DNA from: Pseudoalteromonas caenipelagi
GTDB lineage: Bacteria; Pseudomonadota; Gammaproteobacteria; Enterobacterales; Alteromonadaceae
Assembly (NCBI RefSeq): GCF_013140855.1
Contig: NZ_JABBPG010000002.1
Span: 62,001-126,000, forward strand
Direction of reading: 5' to 3'
Length of the DNA stretch: 64,000 nucleotides
How positions within the stretch are numbered: position 1 is the stretch's first letter; each line of letters starts with the position of its first letter. Under the pieces are notes generated by a model, which saw nothing but the letters and a program-made list of their open reading frames with translations, did not search any database and had not been told where the DNA came from. Below, one piece after another: positions 17,334-26,755 of the stretch. The position numbers and the translations under genes were made by a program.

Positions 17334-18739
17334 GAGGCTCTCATTCCTTGTGCTGGTAGTAATCTTGCGGCGGAGAATGCAGGGTACAGGGCTGCTAATA
17401 GTGCGATGACAAACATAACAATCACTGGGATAAACAAATTATTAAGGGTGAGCTTAGCTTTGAGCGCACTGGTCATCCCCACGCCTGCTAGGCTAAACTC
17501 GCCAAATTGACTGATATCCCATCCGTACTTTTGTAGGTAACTACCGAGCACAACACCCATCACAAGGCCCGCAATGGATGCGACAAAGGTGAGTACCAGC
17601 GTCTCTATTGTTACTAACCAAACAACATTGGGTCCTTTTAGCCCCAACGCCTTTAGCAAGCTCAGTTCTTTACGTCGCTCCATTACGCTAACGAGCATGG
17701 CATTCATAACGCCTACGCCTGCAATCAAAAAGATAATGAATACTAAAGTACCCATCAGTGCTTGGTTGGATTGAATAAGCGCTAAAATGTCTGGGCGTAA
17801 CTGTGACCAAGTTTGTACACTCAATTTCGGGTAGCTTGCTGCGAGTACATCGCTTATCACTTGCTGTGCTAAATCCACTTTATTGAGGTCTATTGTAGAG
17901 ATAGCGATTTCATGACTTTGATTAGGTAGTTGTAATAATTTTTGTAAATCTTGGATATGAAAAATCATGCGAGTGCGGTCGATAAGGTCGGTCCCTTGTC
18001 GACTAATCCCCGCTACTTGCAAGTCCAGAGATTGCTGCGCACCTTGTGCGGTTTCAAATAGTAGAGTGATTTCATCCCCTACATTTGCCTGTAAGTTTTT
18101 GGCTAATTTCACACCTAAAATAACGTTAGGCAGGCTAAAGGGTAAAGGTGCTAACGTGTCGATCAGCTCATTGGTATGAGATTGCAACTCACTGCTGGTG
18201 GTGTCTAGGCCATCTAATTCAGCAAAGGCATTAGCGATGGCTTGCTCTGTGAGCTGCTCATCAAGCGCCAGTTGCTCTTCGCTGAGGGCTTGACCTTTTG
18301 GCCAAGGCGTTGGCTGTGATAAAAATGACCCATCTATGATTTGTTCAGCCAGTGACGTAACTTGGCGCTCATGCTCGGGTTCTACGCCTAACAAGCTAAC
18401 CCCAATCGATTTATTACCTTTACTTAAATAACCAAAGCTATATAGCCTTGCTGCTGCGGCTTTTACTGAGCTAAGTTCTCTCAGTTCAGCGACTACTTGG
18501 CTGTTATTTTCGATTGTTTGCTGTAGTTGACGTTTAGCCAGGTAATCTTGCTCGTGAACCTGTATGTGGCCTACTTGGCCTTGGGTGGTGCCAGTGATTA
18601 AATCATGGCTAAGGCCATCCATAATCGCCAATGTGGTGATACAAAAACCGATCCCTAGAGTTATCCCTAAAGCAGTTACTGAACTGCGTTTTTTGTTACG
18701 CAGCAAATTACGCCAAGCGAGGCGAATGTATAGTCCCAT
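17330..18739 (-). CDS. FtsX/LolC-type ABC permease
   Basis: At 469 residues this is the larger permease. It has an N-terminal helix (SVTALGITLGIGFCITTLAIMDG by its hydrophobicity), a periplasmic domain with an extra charged insertion around residues 140-195, then three helices and the MERRKELSLLKALGLKG signature of FtsX-like permeases. It is coupled to the second permease gene by a 4-base overlap. It lies 8 bases after the LolA-like gene. Confidence 0.85.
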   Translation of the reverse strand: MGLYIRLAWRNLLRNKKRSSVTALGITLGIGFCITTLAIMDGLSHDLITGTTQGQVGHIQVHEQDYLAKRQLQQTIENNSQVVAELRELSSVKAAAARLYSFGYLSKGNKSIGVSLLGVEPEHERQVTSLAEQIIDGSFLSQPTPWPKGQALSEEQLALDEQLTEQAIANAFAELDGLDTTSSELQSHTNELIDTLAPLPFSLPNVILGVKLAKNLQANVGDEITLLFETAQGAQQSLDLQVAGISRQGTDLIDRTRMIFHIQDLQKLLQLPNQSHEIAISTIDLNKVDLAQQVISDVLAASYPKLSVQTWSQLRPDILALIQSNQALMGTLVFIIFLIAGVGVMNAMLVSVMERRKELSLLKALGLKGPNVVWLVTIETLVLTFVASIAGLVMGVVLGSYLQKYGWDISQFGEFSLAGVGMTSALKAKLTLNNLFIPVIVMFVIALLAALYPAFSAARLLPAQGMRAS

Positions 18740-18747
18740 GCGACCTC

Positions 18748-19509
18748 CTACAAAAACGCTTGTTCAGTGAACTTGCTTGCGGCTAAGTCACTATTGAATT
18801 TTATTTTTTGATAATGCATCCGCGTGTATTCGTCGGGTTTGTCAGAAATACGCATTTCCATCACCGTAGGCACTTTGAAACCATCCATAAGTTTTACATC
18901 GCTGTAGGTCAGAGTGCGCTCAGGTTGTGCATCATCATTGCGGCGGTAATAAGTCACTTGTTCAGGAAATACGCGACCGTCTTCAAGATATAAGCGATAC
19001 ATCACTTTACCCCATACCACGGGTGCAGAGGGCAGAGGTGTTAGTTCAACCAGATGATAGTCTCGATTATCTTGTTGCCATGATTTAGTTAATTGATAGG
19101 CATAGTGCGTTGCTAAATCGGTTTCGCGCATGAGATCATCATTACTAAAATGGCTACCCATCCAGCTTGATGCCAACATTGAACTACTCATTACGGTTGT
19201 ACGTTTATTGCGTGGTTCAAAAAATGAAATACGGTCATCTACTTTCAGTGTGACATTGCCTCGCCAAAGCGCGGGACCTAACATACGAACCATCACTTTT
19301 TGTTGTTCGCTACGGTCATCAGTGAGCACTAACAGGGTAAAGTCGCGTTGATATTCGGCTTTGTTGATTGCCATAGAGAGTACTGAAGCGGATGTTTGCG
19401 CGCGCAAAATGCGTTCAGCGCTGTCAATCCATGATCCCAATTGGTCTTTACTATTTGCGCTTGCGCTATTGCAAAGCAAAACGATAAAGAAGAAAAAAAG
19501 TTTTTTCAT
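18748..19509 (-). CDS. LolA-like outer-membrane lipoprotein-sorting family protein
   Basis: A signal peptide (MKKLFFFFIVLLCNSASANS) is followed by a beta-rich, LolA/LppX-like domain of 253 residues. It resembles the 'outer membrane lipoprotein-sorting protein' family: RDFTLLVLTDDRSEQQKVMVR, WRGNVTLKV, RNKRTTVMSSSML, and a C-terminal PTVMEMRISDKP. Such proteins carry hydrophobic molecules across the periplasm and are often encoded with exporter permeases. Here it precedes the Lol-like permease genes, so a chaperone role for the hydrophobic pigment is a reasonable inference. Confidence 0.78.
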   Translation of the reverse strand: MKKLFFFFIVLLCNSASANSKDQLGSWIDSAERILRAQTSASVLSMAINKAEYQRDFTLLVLTDDRSEQQKVMVRMLGPALWRGNVTLKVDDRISFFEPRNKRTTVMSSSMLASSWMGSHFSNDDLMRETDLATHYAYQLTKSWQQDNRDYHLVELTPLPSAPVVWGKVMYRLYLEDGRVFPEQVTYYRRNDDAQPERTLTYSDVKLMDGFKVPTVMEMRISDKPDEYTRMHYQKIKFNSDLAASKFTEQAFL

Positions 19510-19519
19510 AACGGTCCTT

Positions 19520-20602
19520 TTAGTGTTGCGTTAGTATTCGAGATAAAGCGGTTCGATAGCGAAACCGAGTAATAAAGCTTTGTTCGGTATCACTTTTGCC
19601 TACACGGGCGATAAACATAGGTGAATGTTGTACGCCCAGCGTATGATGTAGGGCTGTTTTTGCATCAGAGTGTTGTAACAGTACACTCAAAGGATGGATT
19701 GCCAGATTTTGCTCGGTAGCTTGCAGCCAAGCTTCAAGCATGTATTCTCCAGCACCCAACCAAGCAGTAGCGTCAGTTTTATCACTATGACACAAGCAAA
19801 TTAGCTGTGAGCTTTGCTCACTTAACGTGGCTAGCATATCGGCCATTTTTTGTGCCATGCCAAATTTGTTTAAAACAAGCATCACGTTTGGGTGCAGTAG
19901 CAGTTGATTCAAGCGGCGTTTAAAGGGACTCAAAGGCCCCATTAATTGTTGAATATTGAACCCTCGTTCCTTTTTGGTATGCTTGGTTTTAGCAAAATCA
20001 ATAAATCGATAGGTTTCTTGCCAAGCCTTGCGGTGACTGAAATCAAGCGCAGCAAAGCGCGCCACTAATTTAGCAATTTGAGTTTTCTTTTGCGCTGTTA
20101 TGTGCAACCAATGTAGCTGCTCGCTTGACCAGACTTTAGTTAGCAGTACATCTTGTTGCCATTGCAATGGCTTGTCGGCATGTAACTTTCCACGGTGTGT
20201 GTAGCGGCTTTGCAGTAACTGGCTCAGGCGCACAAAGCGGGCATCGTCTGCGCTATTTGGTTTTAACGTCAGATACATGCTAAGTATCTGAGTATCTTCA
20301 TTATCAATAACGCTTAAGTTAGCAGCATTGCTTTGCACCTCACATACCACGCCTGAGGCTTCTAACAAGTTGATTAAAGCACAGCTAAAACCTGCCAAGC
20401 TCATTAGCATTTCATTTTTTAATGAGCTGAGCGCATTGATAGTATGCTTACTATCAATGCTAATGGTCACTGTGCCATCAAAAGGTATATCAGCATGGTG
20501 TAAATGCACACGCCAAGGTTGGCAGTTGTGTGATGATGGCACCAGCTTTGCCAGCTCAATACATTCGCTAACAATGTTAGCTAACGGCTTGCAATGAGTC
20601 AT
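19520..20602 (-). CDS. tamI: PigM-like nitroreductase-family oxidoreductase
   Basis: The protein (360 residues) begins with the flavin-binding motif of nitroreductase-like proteins (VPSSHNCQPWRVHL, residues 17-30) and has a second flavin region near GAGEYMLEAWLQA. It matches PigM of prodigiosin clusters, which oxidises the hydroxymethyl intermediate to the bipyrrole carbaldehyde. Its start overlaps the tamH 3' end by 26 bases, showing tight coupling. The letter follows the operon order. Confidence 0.78.
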   Translation of the reverse strand: MTHCKPLANIVSECIELAKLVPSSHNCQPWRVHLHHADIPFDGTVTISIDSKHTINALSSLKNEMLMSLAGFSCALINLLEASGVVCEVQSNAANLSVIDNEDTQILSMYLTLKPNSADDARFVRLSQLLQSRYTHRGKLHADKPLQWQQDVLLTKVWSSEQLHWLHITAQKKTQIAKLVARFAALDFSHRKAWQETYRFIDFAKTKHTKKERGFNIQQLMGPLSPFKRRLNQLLLHPNVMLVLNKFGMAQKMADMLATLSEQSSQLICLCHSDKTDATAWLGAGEYMLEAWLQATEQNLAIHPLSVLLQHSDAKTALHHTLGVQHSPMFIARVGKSDTEQSFITRFRYRTALSRILTQH

Positions 20603-23402
20603 TTTGCGGTTTCTCCTGATCTAACTCAAAGCCGTGTATGGCGGCTAAAGCTTGTACTTGCTCGACTTGTGCACAAGTTAAAGCGCCCATGCTAAAGTGC
20701 GTAAAGGCACCTGCAAGACCAAGTAAAATTGTCTCTCCACAACATGCATATACTTGTCCTTTGGGTAACAACATGCCTGGCAGCGTAAACTCTGGGTTTT
20801 GCGTGAGGTTGACAACGCCACCACGAATAAGCTTAACGTTGGGTCGTGCTAGTACAATATCTTGGGGAACATCTCTGGGCACAGCGACGTCACTGATTAG
20901 CACCGGCTTGTGTGGGTGGATATGCTCAGCGCTGAACACTGTCGTGGGGCTGCTGGTATTACTGACAATCACATCAGCCTGTTGACAATCACTGAAGTTA
21001 TCACTGATCACAACCAAGCCTCTGGCTAACAAAATACTCTTCAGTTCGCGCTGTATTACCTCTGGCTTATCGTCGCCGATGCGCGGTGTTAGCCACTCTT
21101 TACAGCTTTCTAAGAGTTTGCCACCGCTTATTTGCTGCTCTACGCCAAGGTATAGTTGCTCACAAATAACCTGCAATGTGTCATTCATATTGGTTGCACT
21201 TGCGTTGCGGGTGATCAAAGTTAATTTATGACAATGCTTGGCTAGTATGGCGCTGTGTACTTGTCCAATGTTGCCTGCTGCGCCACAAATTGCGACCGTT
21301 GCTTTTTTTAAGTCGATCCCGTGTTGCGCTGCACTACTTAAAACTGTATTGATGCTCGCTGCAACTGTGAGCGCATTGCCAGATGTTGCCGCTGGCGTAT
21401 TGTAGGTAAAATCACAGCAGTTACTGGTTACAATTGAGGTGTAGCCACCAAAGCCAACTAATTTGCAGCCTTCTTCTCGGGCTAAACGGTAGGCTTCATG
21501 AACTTGTGCGCGAATGACCTTTGAACGGTTAAAACGCCTATCTGCTTCAATACTTTCGGCGTCCATCTGAATACCATAAAGCACCAACTCAATTTCTCGA
21601 CCGCTGATTGAGGTGATTTTTCGCCTTGCTAGTACACCCGGAACAGTCACAGGGAGAATATGGTGATTCAGCTCTTCTTGCTCATACTCGTCAAATACAC
21701 GCCAGCCTGGGTCGATTTCATTTAAACTGTCTTGATCTATCAAGTGACTAATAAATGCTACTTTTTCGATGCCGCTTGGAATGCTGTCTTCGCGCAGTGG
21801 GTGCTGTAAGCGCTCATGGTAAGCAAGTTGATTGATATCTGCATGAATGAGATGAGACATTAACGGTGCAACTTTATGCGCACGAATAAGCTCAAATGCC
21901 GCTTTTAAGGCGTCAATAACCTTGGCAATATTTTGATGCGCAAAGTAGCTAGATGGCTGTAACCTCAGCACACGGCGTTTACCTAAAGAGGGCAGTAAGC
22001 GGACATGGTGGCGATGTAAAAGGTAGCCTGCCAGCGCCATAGAAAGAACGTTTTCTTTGTCTAAGCCTGAGATTGTCGCGCTGGGATGATCACTTTGTGA
22101 AGCCAGCTCGATACCTAGCATACATCCTTTGCCTCTTACCTCCGCTATCATATCTGGATAGTCATTGGCGAGGTTTTGCAATGCGCTTAAAAATGCTTCT
22201 CCTAAGCTTTGCGTTTTATGGATAATATCGTCACGCTCTAGCAAAGCGAGTGTTTTTAGTGCCACAGCTGAACTTAAGTCATCATCAGCAAAAGTGGTGC
22301 TGTGTAGCATGCTGAACTCTTGATGATAACGACTGGCGTCAATTGCCACAGCGGAGATCTTACACAGCCCCCCTCCAAGAGACTTAGCCAAGGTGATGTA
22401 ATCGTTTGGTGCGTGGCGCGCAACACTTTCTAAAAAGTGCCCGGTACGGCCAAGTCCACACTGAATTTCATCGGCAATAATAGCGGTATCTGGATGGCTT
22501 TGTTTTATTTCATTCAGTAAATCAATGTACTGTTGCGCAAGTGGGACTACCCCTCCTTCACCTTGAATTGGCTCATAGATGACAGCGGCCAGCTGATTGA
22601 TTGGTTTGGCAACCAAGCGCAGGGGTTCAAATTCAAATTGCCAATACTGACTTTGCCAACTCGATAGTGTTTGTTTAAAGCTGTCACAGTCTTCAATAAA
22701 TACCGCATCAGGGTTATTTGCTATAAAGGGTAAGCGTGCGTCACGGTTGTATGTGGTAGCGAGGCTGCCGCGGGTTTTACCATGAAATGCGCCTTTAAAC
22801 GCGGCAATTTTAGCTGGCAAGTTGAACGCTTGCTGATTACGAAATTGCAGTGCGCGTTGCAACTCTTCAATACTTTCAATGGGCTCTTGGCCAAGTAGCA
22901 GCTCCGCTTTGCGGTAAAAGCTTTCATCAATGCTCAATTCATTGCGTGATAAGCGCGCCATAAATTCACGCCAGTTATCGGCACTGAGTGTTTGCGCTTG
23001 ATTAAGGCGCTGAAAATACTCATATTGTGCGTGTTTTAGCGCAGCTTCAACGGCTTCAGTGCCTGTATTGAGGATGATCAGCTGATATTGTTTTCCCGTC
23101 TCTCTTTTTAATTTCTCGGCGAGTACTTCTCGTAATTGCTTTGCAATCGGGCGCTGAGCACCTTGCACCCACATAGGACGATTGGCACTTAAGCTGTGCT
23201 GCATGGTTTCGACGAGCTCAGGGTGGTTATGTCCAAGTAGCGTACTGCCAAATCCACCAACTAGGTCGAGCACTTCTACGCGTTGGTCATCGTGTTGCCA
23301 GATGAGAGTGTCACCACTGGCTTGAATAAACTCAGCTAATAGCCCAGCGCTGTCTAGCAAGGCTTCACGACTTAGGATCTCTTGTCCAATTCTGATTTGC
23401 AT
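20577..23402 (-). CDS. tamH: TamH: class III aminotransferase fused to an acyl-ACP reductase-like domain
   Basis: Residues 1-510 form a class III aminotransferase: NTGTEAVEAALKH at 112-124, DEIQCGLGRTG at 311-321, PLP lysine Lys340 in LAKSLGGG. Residues about 545-925 resemble cyanobacterial-type long-chain acyl-ACP reductase, with EIELVLYGIQMDAESIE, KLVGFGGYTSIVTSN and a Rossmann GAAGNIG at 707-713. The fusion can reduce an acyl thioester to the aldehyde and transaminate it to the free amine, which TamQ then joins to the bipyrrole. Recalled work on P. tunicata assigns this job to TamH. No internal stop or frameshift is present. Confidence 0.88.
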   Translation of the reverse strand: MQIRIGQEILSREALLDSAGLLAEFIQASGDTLIWQHDDQRVEVLDLVGGFGSTLLGHNHPELVETMQHSLSANRPMWVQGAQRPIAKQLREVLAEKLKRETGKQYQLIILNTGTEAVEAALKHAQYEYFQRLNQAQTLSADNWREFMARLSRNELSIDESFYRKAELLLGQEPIESIEELQRALQFRNQQAFNLPAKIAAFKGAFHGKTRGSLATTYNRDARLPFIANNPDAVFIEDCDSFKQTLSSWQSQYWQFEFEPLRLVAKPINQLAAVIYEPIQGEGGVVPLAQQYIDLLNEIKQSHPDTAIIADEIQCGLGRTGHFLESVARHAPNDYITLAKSLGGGLCKISAVAIDASRYHQEFSMLHSTTFADDDLSSAVALKTLALLERDDIIHKTQSLGEAFLSALQNLANDYPDMIAEVRGKGCMLGIELASQSDHPSATISGLDKENVLSMALAGYLLHRHHVRLLPSLGKRRVLRLQPSSYFAHQNIAKVIDALKAAFELIRAHKVAPLMSHLIHADINQLAYHERLQHPLREDSIPSGIEKVAFISHLIDQDSLNEIDPGWRVFDEYEQEELNHHILPVTVPGVLARRKITSISGREIELVLYGIQMDAESIEADRRFNRSKVIRAQVHEAYRLAREEGCKLVGFGGYTSIVTSNCCDFTYNTPAATSGNALTVAASINTVLSSAAQHGIDLKKATVAICGAAGNIGQVHSAILAKHCHKLTLITRNASATNMNDTLQVICEQLYLGVEQQISGGKLLESCKEWLTPRIGDDKPEVIQRELKSILLARGLVVISDNFSDCQQADVIVSNTSSPTTVFSAEHIHPHKPVLISDVAVPRDVPQDIVLARPNVKLIRGGVVNLTQNPEFTLPGMLLPKGQVYACCGETILLGLAGAFTHFSMGALTCAQVEQVQALAAIHGFELDQEKPQNDSLQAVS

Positions 23403-23415
23403 TTTATCTACTCCG

Positions 23416-24585
23416 CTACAGCCAATTAGCTTGAAAACGCTTTAAAATTGAAGTGCTTAAGTTGTTCTTTAGAACATTACTCGTGCCTGAAAAAATAGCA
23501 CTTGGCATGGCATCTCTGAGCATGCGTTCAATATCACCGCTGAGTACACCTTGTGCGCCGTGCAACTGCACAGCCATTTGGGCATTGCTAATAGCAGCGT
23601 GAGACACCGCAATTTTTGCCAGTGCACTACTTACCCCCGACATATCACCCTTATCGAGTGACCAGGCTGCTTTATAAAGCAATAGGCGTGCGCTTTCGTA
23701 ATTCAAATACATATCGCTAAGTTGATGCTGGACAGCTTGAAACTCGCTTAATGATTCACCAAACTGACTGCGCGACTGAATGAATGCCGCTGTTTTGTGT
23801 AATTGACGTTTCATTTGTCCAAGGTAAAGTGCAAACAGGCAAACACGCTCCCATTCCATTGAAATTTGGAAAATAGGTGCGCCCGCACCTAAACGGCCTA
23901 TGAGTGCTTCTTCTGGTAGTTCGCATTGCTCAAAGTGAATGTCGCCCATTGCCGTGGTACGCAGGCCAGATTTACTGTGGGGTGTTTGTGAAACACGGAT
24001 GCCCAGTTCACTGCTTTGCATAATAAATGTCGAAAAATCAAAGTAGTTACCTTTATTGGCCGTACGTAAATGCACCACCATAAAATCACAGAAAGGGGCA
24101 TTAGTGATGTAGTGTTTATGACCGTTAACGACAAACTTTGTTTGCTCTTTTGTGGCCGAAGTGCTCATCGCGTAAATATCTGAACCAGCGCCTTTTTCTG
24201 TGATAGCGTGGGCACCAAGCCAAGCTTCTTGTTGGAGCTTGGTAAGCCAGTGCAGTTGTTGTTGCTCATTGGCAAAAGCGCGAATAGGGTGGATGCACGC
24301 GCATAAATGCGCAGACAGGGCAAATATTAATCCTGTGTCTTCACAGTGCTCCGCCAGAGACTCAATACCAGCGCATAACTCACTGGCGTTTAAATCATCG
24401 CCGCCTAGGTTTTTTGGCATTAACCAATTACCAACACCTTGGGTGATCAATTGTCTAAATAAAGGCTTGGAAAATTCACCGGCCAAGTCCCTGCGGGCTA
24501 TATCGTTAAGGTCTAGTGATTGTGCAAGGCTTGTCGCTTGCTGAGCAATTTGTTGTTGTTGTTCTGTAAAATCAAAATTCATCAT
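23416..24585 (-). CDS. tamG: PigA-like prolyl-carrier dehydrogenase
   Basis: The 389-residue flavoprotein has a full acyl-CoA dehydrogenase pattern: HAITEKGAGSDIYAMSTSAT, VNGHKHYITNAPFCD, SEFQAVQHQLSDM, and QLHGAQGVLSGDIERMLRDA near the C-terminus. In prodiginine and tambjamine pathways, PigA-type enzymes oxidise L-prolyl-S-carrier to pyrrolyl-S-carrier. It lies with the proline-activating genes and overlaps tamF by 14 bases. The shorter length and location distinguish it from tamT. Confidence 0.82.
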   Translation of the reverse strand: MMNFDFTEQQQQIAQQATSLAQSLDLNDIARRDLAGEFSKPLFRQLITQGVGNWLMPKNLGGDDLNASELCAGIESLAEHCEDTGLIFALSAHLCACIHPIRAFANEQQQLHWLTKLQQEAWLGAHAITEKGAGSDIYAMSTSATKEQTKFVVNGHKHYITNAPFCDFMVVHLRTANKGNYFDFSTFIMQSSELGIRVSQTPHSKSGLRTTAMGDIHFEQCELPEEALIGRLGAGAPIFQISMEWERVCLFALYLGQMKRQLHKTAAFIQSRSQFGESLSEFQAVQHQLSDMYLNYESARLLLYKAAWSLDKGDMSGVSSALAKIAVSHAAISNAQMAVQLHGAQGVLSGDIERMLRDAMPSAIFSGTSNVLKNNLSTSILKRFQANWL

Positions 24586-26755
24586 GTTTTCCTTGCGTTG
24601 TCATAGAGGTACAATCGCTGATAATCACGTGGTAGTTCACACCACCTGTGCCAAATCCATTAATTGACGCACTACGTTTACCTTGTTGCTGTGTATAAGG
24701 TTTTGCACTAGCCATAGGGTCAAAATTGAGCGTGTCTAGGTTTAGCTCGTCGCGAAGTTGGCCACGCAACAAGTTGTGGGGAATGAGATTGTGCTCAAAG
24801 CTCAACAATACCTTGATGACACTTGCTAGGCCCGCCATTGCGAAGGTATGTCCAAACTGTGTTTTAAGTGCACCGAGTTTAAGTGGGTTGCTGCTGCGCT
24901 GCTGATATACTGAGCTTAGCGCTTGTATCTCAACTAAATCGCCAATGGGGGTTCCTGTGCCATGGGTTTCTACCCACTCTATATCTGACGGTGTTAGTGT
25001 GGTTTGCGCAAATGCATGCTGCATCGCTTCAACTTGACCATCACTATTGGGTGCTATCATTGACTTGCTATAGGTACTTGCACCAATAGCCTCAATACGC
25101 GCAAGCCTTGGATAAGCATTCGAAAGGGCAATGTCATCACGAGTTAAAATGACAACACCAAGGCCTTCTCCAGAGGTAAAGCCGTCGGCGCTTTCGCTAA
25201 ATGTGGCAATCACTGAATGTGATAACATTTGCTGTTTAGAGCACACACATAGGTCATGCAGATTTACCGGCAGTTCTGCCGCGGCAACAATCGCATAGTC
25301 TACACGTTTGCTTTGTAGCGCATTGATTGCACAGTCTAATGCGGCCATTGAGCCTGCACAGGCGCCTTCAAGGGCTAAAGCGTCGTAGTTTTTCAACTGA
25401 AAATGTTGCGCCAATTGCAGGCTTAGGCCAAGTGCTTGGTTGTGACTACTTTGTGCGTCTTGCGTAAACTGGTTTTGCCATTTTTGTAGCTGTACAAGAC
25501 TGGTACCTTCACCATAAGCGGTTAATATCTCATTACATTGGTCAACTAAAGCAGTGAGCTTTGCACTCAATAGCTTTCTACGCTCGCTGTACGGCCCAAG
25601 GTTTGTCGCCGTGACCACCAAGGTATTTTTATCGTTTGGCAAGTCAATGCTTTGCCACTGATTGAGCATTGCATCGAGTACATTTGGGTAGCTAGCATGT
25701 GCCAACATATCGAGGTGATCTGTCGATAACTTTGCAGCTTGACCACAGTAGTAACTATCGTGCGTCTCGCCTTCAGGTTTATACAGCGTGCCAGATACCA
25801 TGGTGTTGTGGTCAAGTGCACGGATACCACCAGACTCATCATTCAACCCTTGCCAATAGGCCGTTGTGCCAAACCTATCTGCGAGCCATATTTGTTTATC
25901 GCAAACAGTGATGGGGGCGCTCTCAGGGGATTTATACCAAGAGGGTGAAACAGCGAAGCCAAACTGTGAACAGATGGGCAATATATCTTGAGTGTTTTGT
26001 GCTAGCCACGAAGATAATTGCAACGCACTATTTACTATACCCGCATTGCGAGGTAAATCATCACTCGTTGCTTGAAAGCTATGTTGAGGGCAGTAGTGCA
26101 AATAGGCTTTTGCATTATCAATGGCTTGGTCAGTTCTTACTAGTAGTAAAGTACTTGCAGCTAAAGGTTGGGCATCTGATGGGGTTTGCCAATCATTAGC
26201 CAATGCGATGATGACTGCATCCGTTTTATGGTTTAGTAGGGCGTCATACGCCAAAGCCACAGCTTTAGCAAGAGACTCATCAGCGCTATTGATTGCAAAC
26301 GCGCGGCCTTGTAGTTTCGCACTTTGGGCGATACGTGTCGCCATTGTGGTAGCCATTTCACCCACTTTATCATGACTACTGACGACCTCTGCTGGCTTAA
26401 GGTCGTGTAACTGACTTTTTGCTGTGTCACTTTGGCTTGTTGCTATCAAATCAGACAGCAGTGCTTGTGCTGTCACTCGGTAGTGATTTGCCAATTGTCT
26501 ATCAGCGCAAGGCTCAGAACAAACAATCACATCGGTTCTTTTAGTGTGAACAAATTCACTGTGGCGCTCGCACAGCGCCATACTTAATTGCAACAGCGGT
26601 AGCTGCATGCGATTGATTGCTTTTCGATAAATCGGTGGTATTGCAAACTTTGAATAGTGCTTTAAGTCGCTCAGGCAATCCAGATATCCGTCTTGTGTAG
26701 CAACGTTTGACTGCAAATCCAACAGGGCAATGGCATGTTGTTGCTTACTCATCAT
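24572..26755 (-). CDS. tamF: PigJ-like double ketosynthase with one inactive half
   Basis: The C-terminal half (about 370-727) is a complete ketosynthase with Cys466 (EGACAGSM), His598 (VETHGTGTP) and Lys631/His636 (GALKTQFGHT). The N-terminal half (1-340) has ketosynthase-like topology, but the site aligned with the active cysteine reads INSADESLAKA, so it lacks the nucleophile. PigJ of prodigiosin synthesis has the same active/inactive arrangement. It takes pyrrolyl from the carrier and condenses it with malonyl-ACP for the second ring. It overlaps tamE by 11 bases. Confidence 0.83.
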   Translation of the reverse strand: MMSKQQHAIALLDLQSNVATQDGYLDCLSDLKHYSKFAIPPIYRKAINRMQLPLLQLSMALCERHSEFVHTKRTDVIVCSEPCADRQLANHYRVTAQALLSDLIATSQSDTAKSQLHDLKPAEVVSSHDKVGEMATTMATRIAQSAKLQGRAFAINSADESLAKAVALAYDALLNHKTDAVIIALANDWQTPSDAQPLAASTLLLVRTDQAIDNAKAYLHYCPQHSFQATSDDLPRNAGIVNSALQLSSWLAQNTQDILPICSQFGFAVSPSWYKSPESAPITVCDKQIWLADRFGTTAYWQGLNDESGGIRALDHNTMVSGTLYKPEGETHDSYYCGQAAKLSTDHLDMLAHASYPNVLDAMLNQWQSIDLPNDKNTLVVTATNLGPYSERRKLLSAKLTALVDQCNEILTAYGEGTSLVQLQKWQNQFTQDAQSSHNQALGLSLQLAQHFQLKNYDALALEGACAGSMAALDCAINALQSKRVDYAIVAAAELPVNLHDLCVCSKQQMLSHSVIATFSESADGFTSGEGLGVVILTRDDIALSNAYPRLARIEAIGASTYSKSMIAPNSDGQVEAMQHAFAQTTLTPSDIEWVETHGTGTPIGDLVEIQALSSVYQQRSSNPLKLGALKTQFGHTFAMAGLASVIKVLLSFEHNLIPHNLLRGQLRDELNLDTLNFDPMASAKPYTQQQGKRSASINGFGTGGVNYHVIISDCTSMTTQGKHDEF

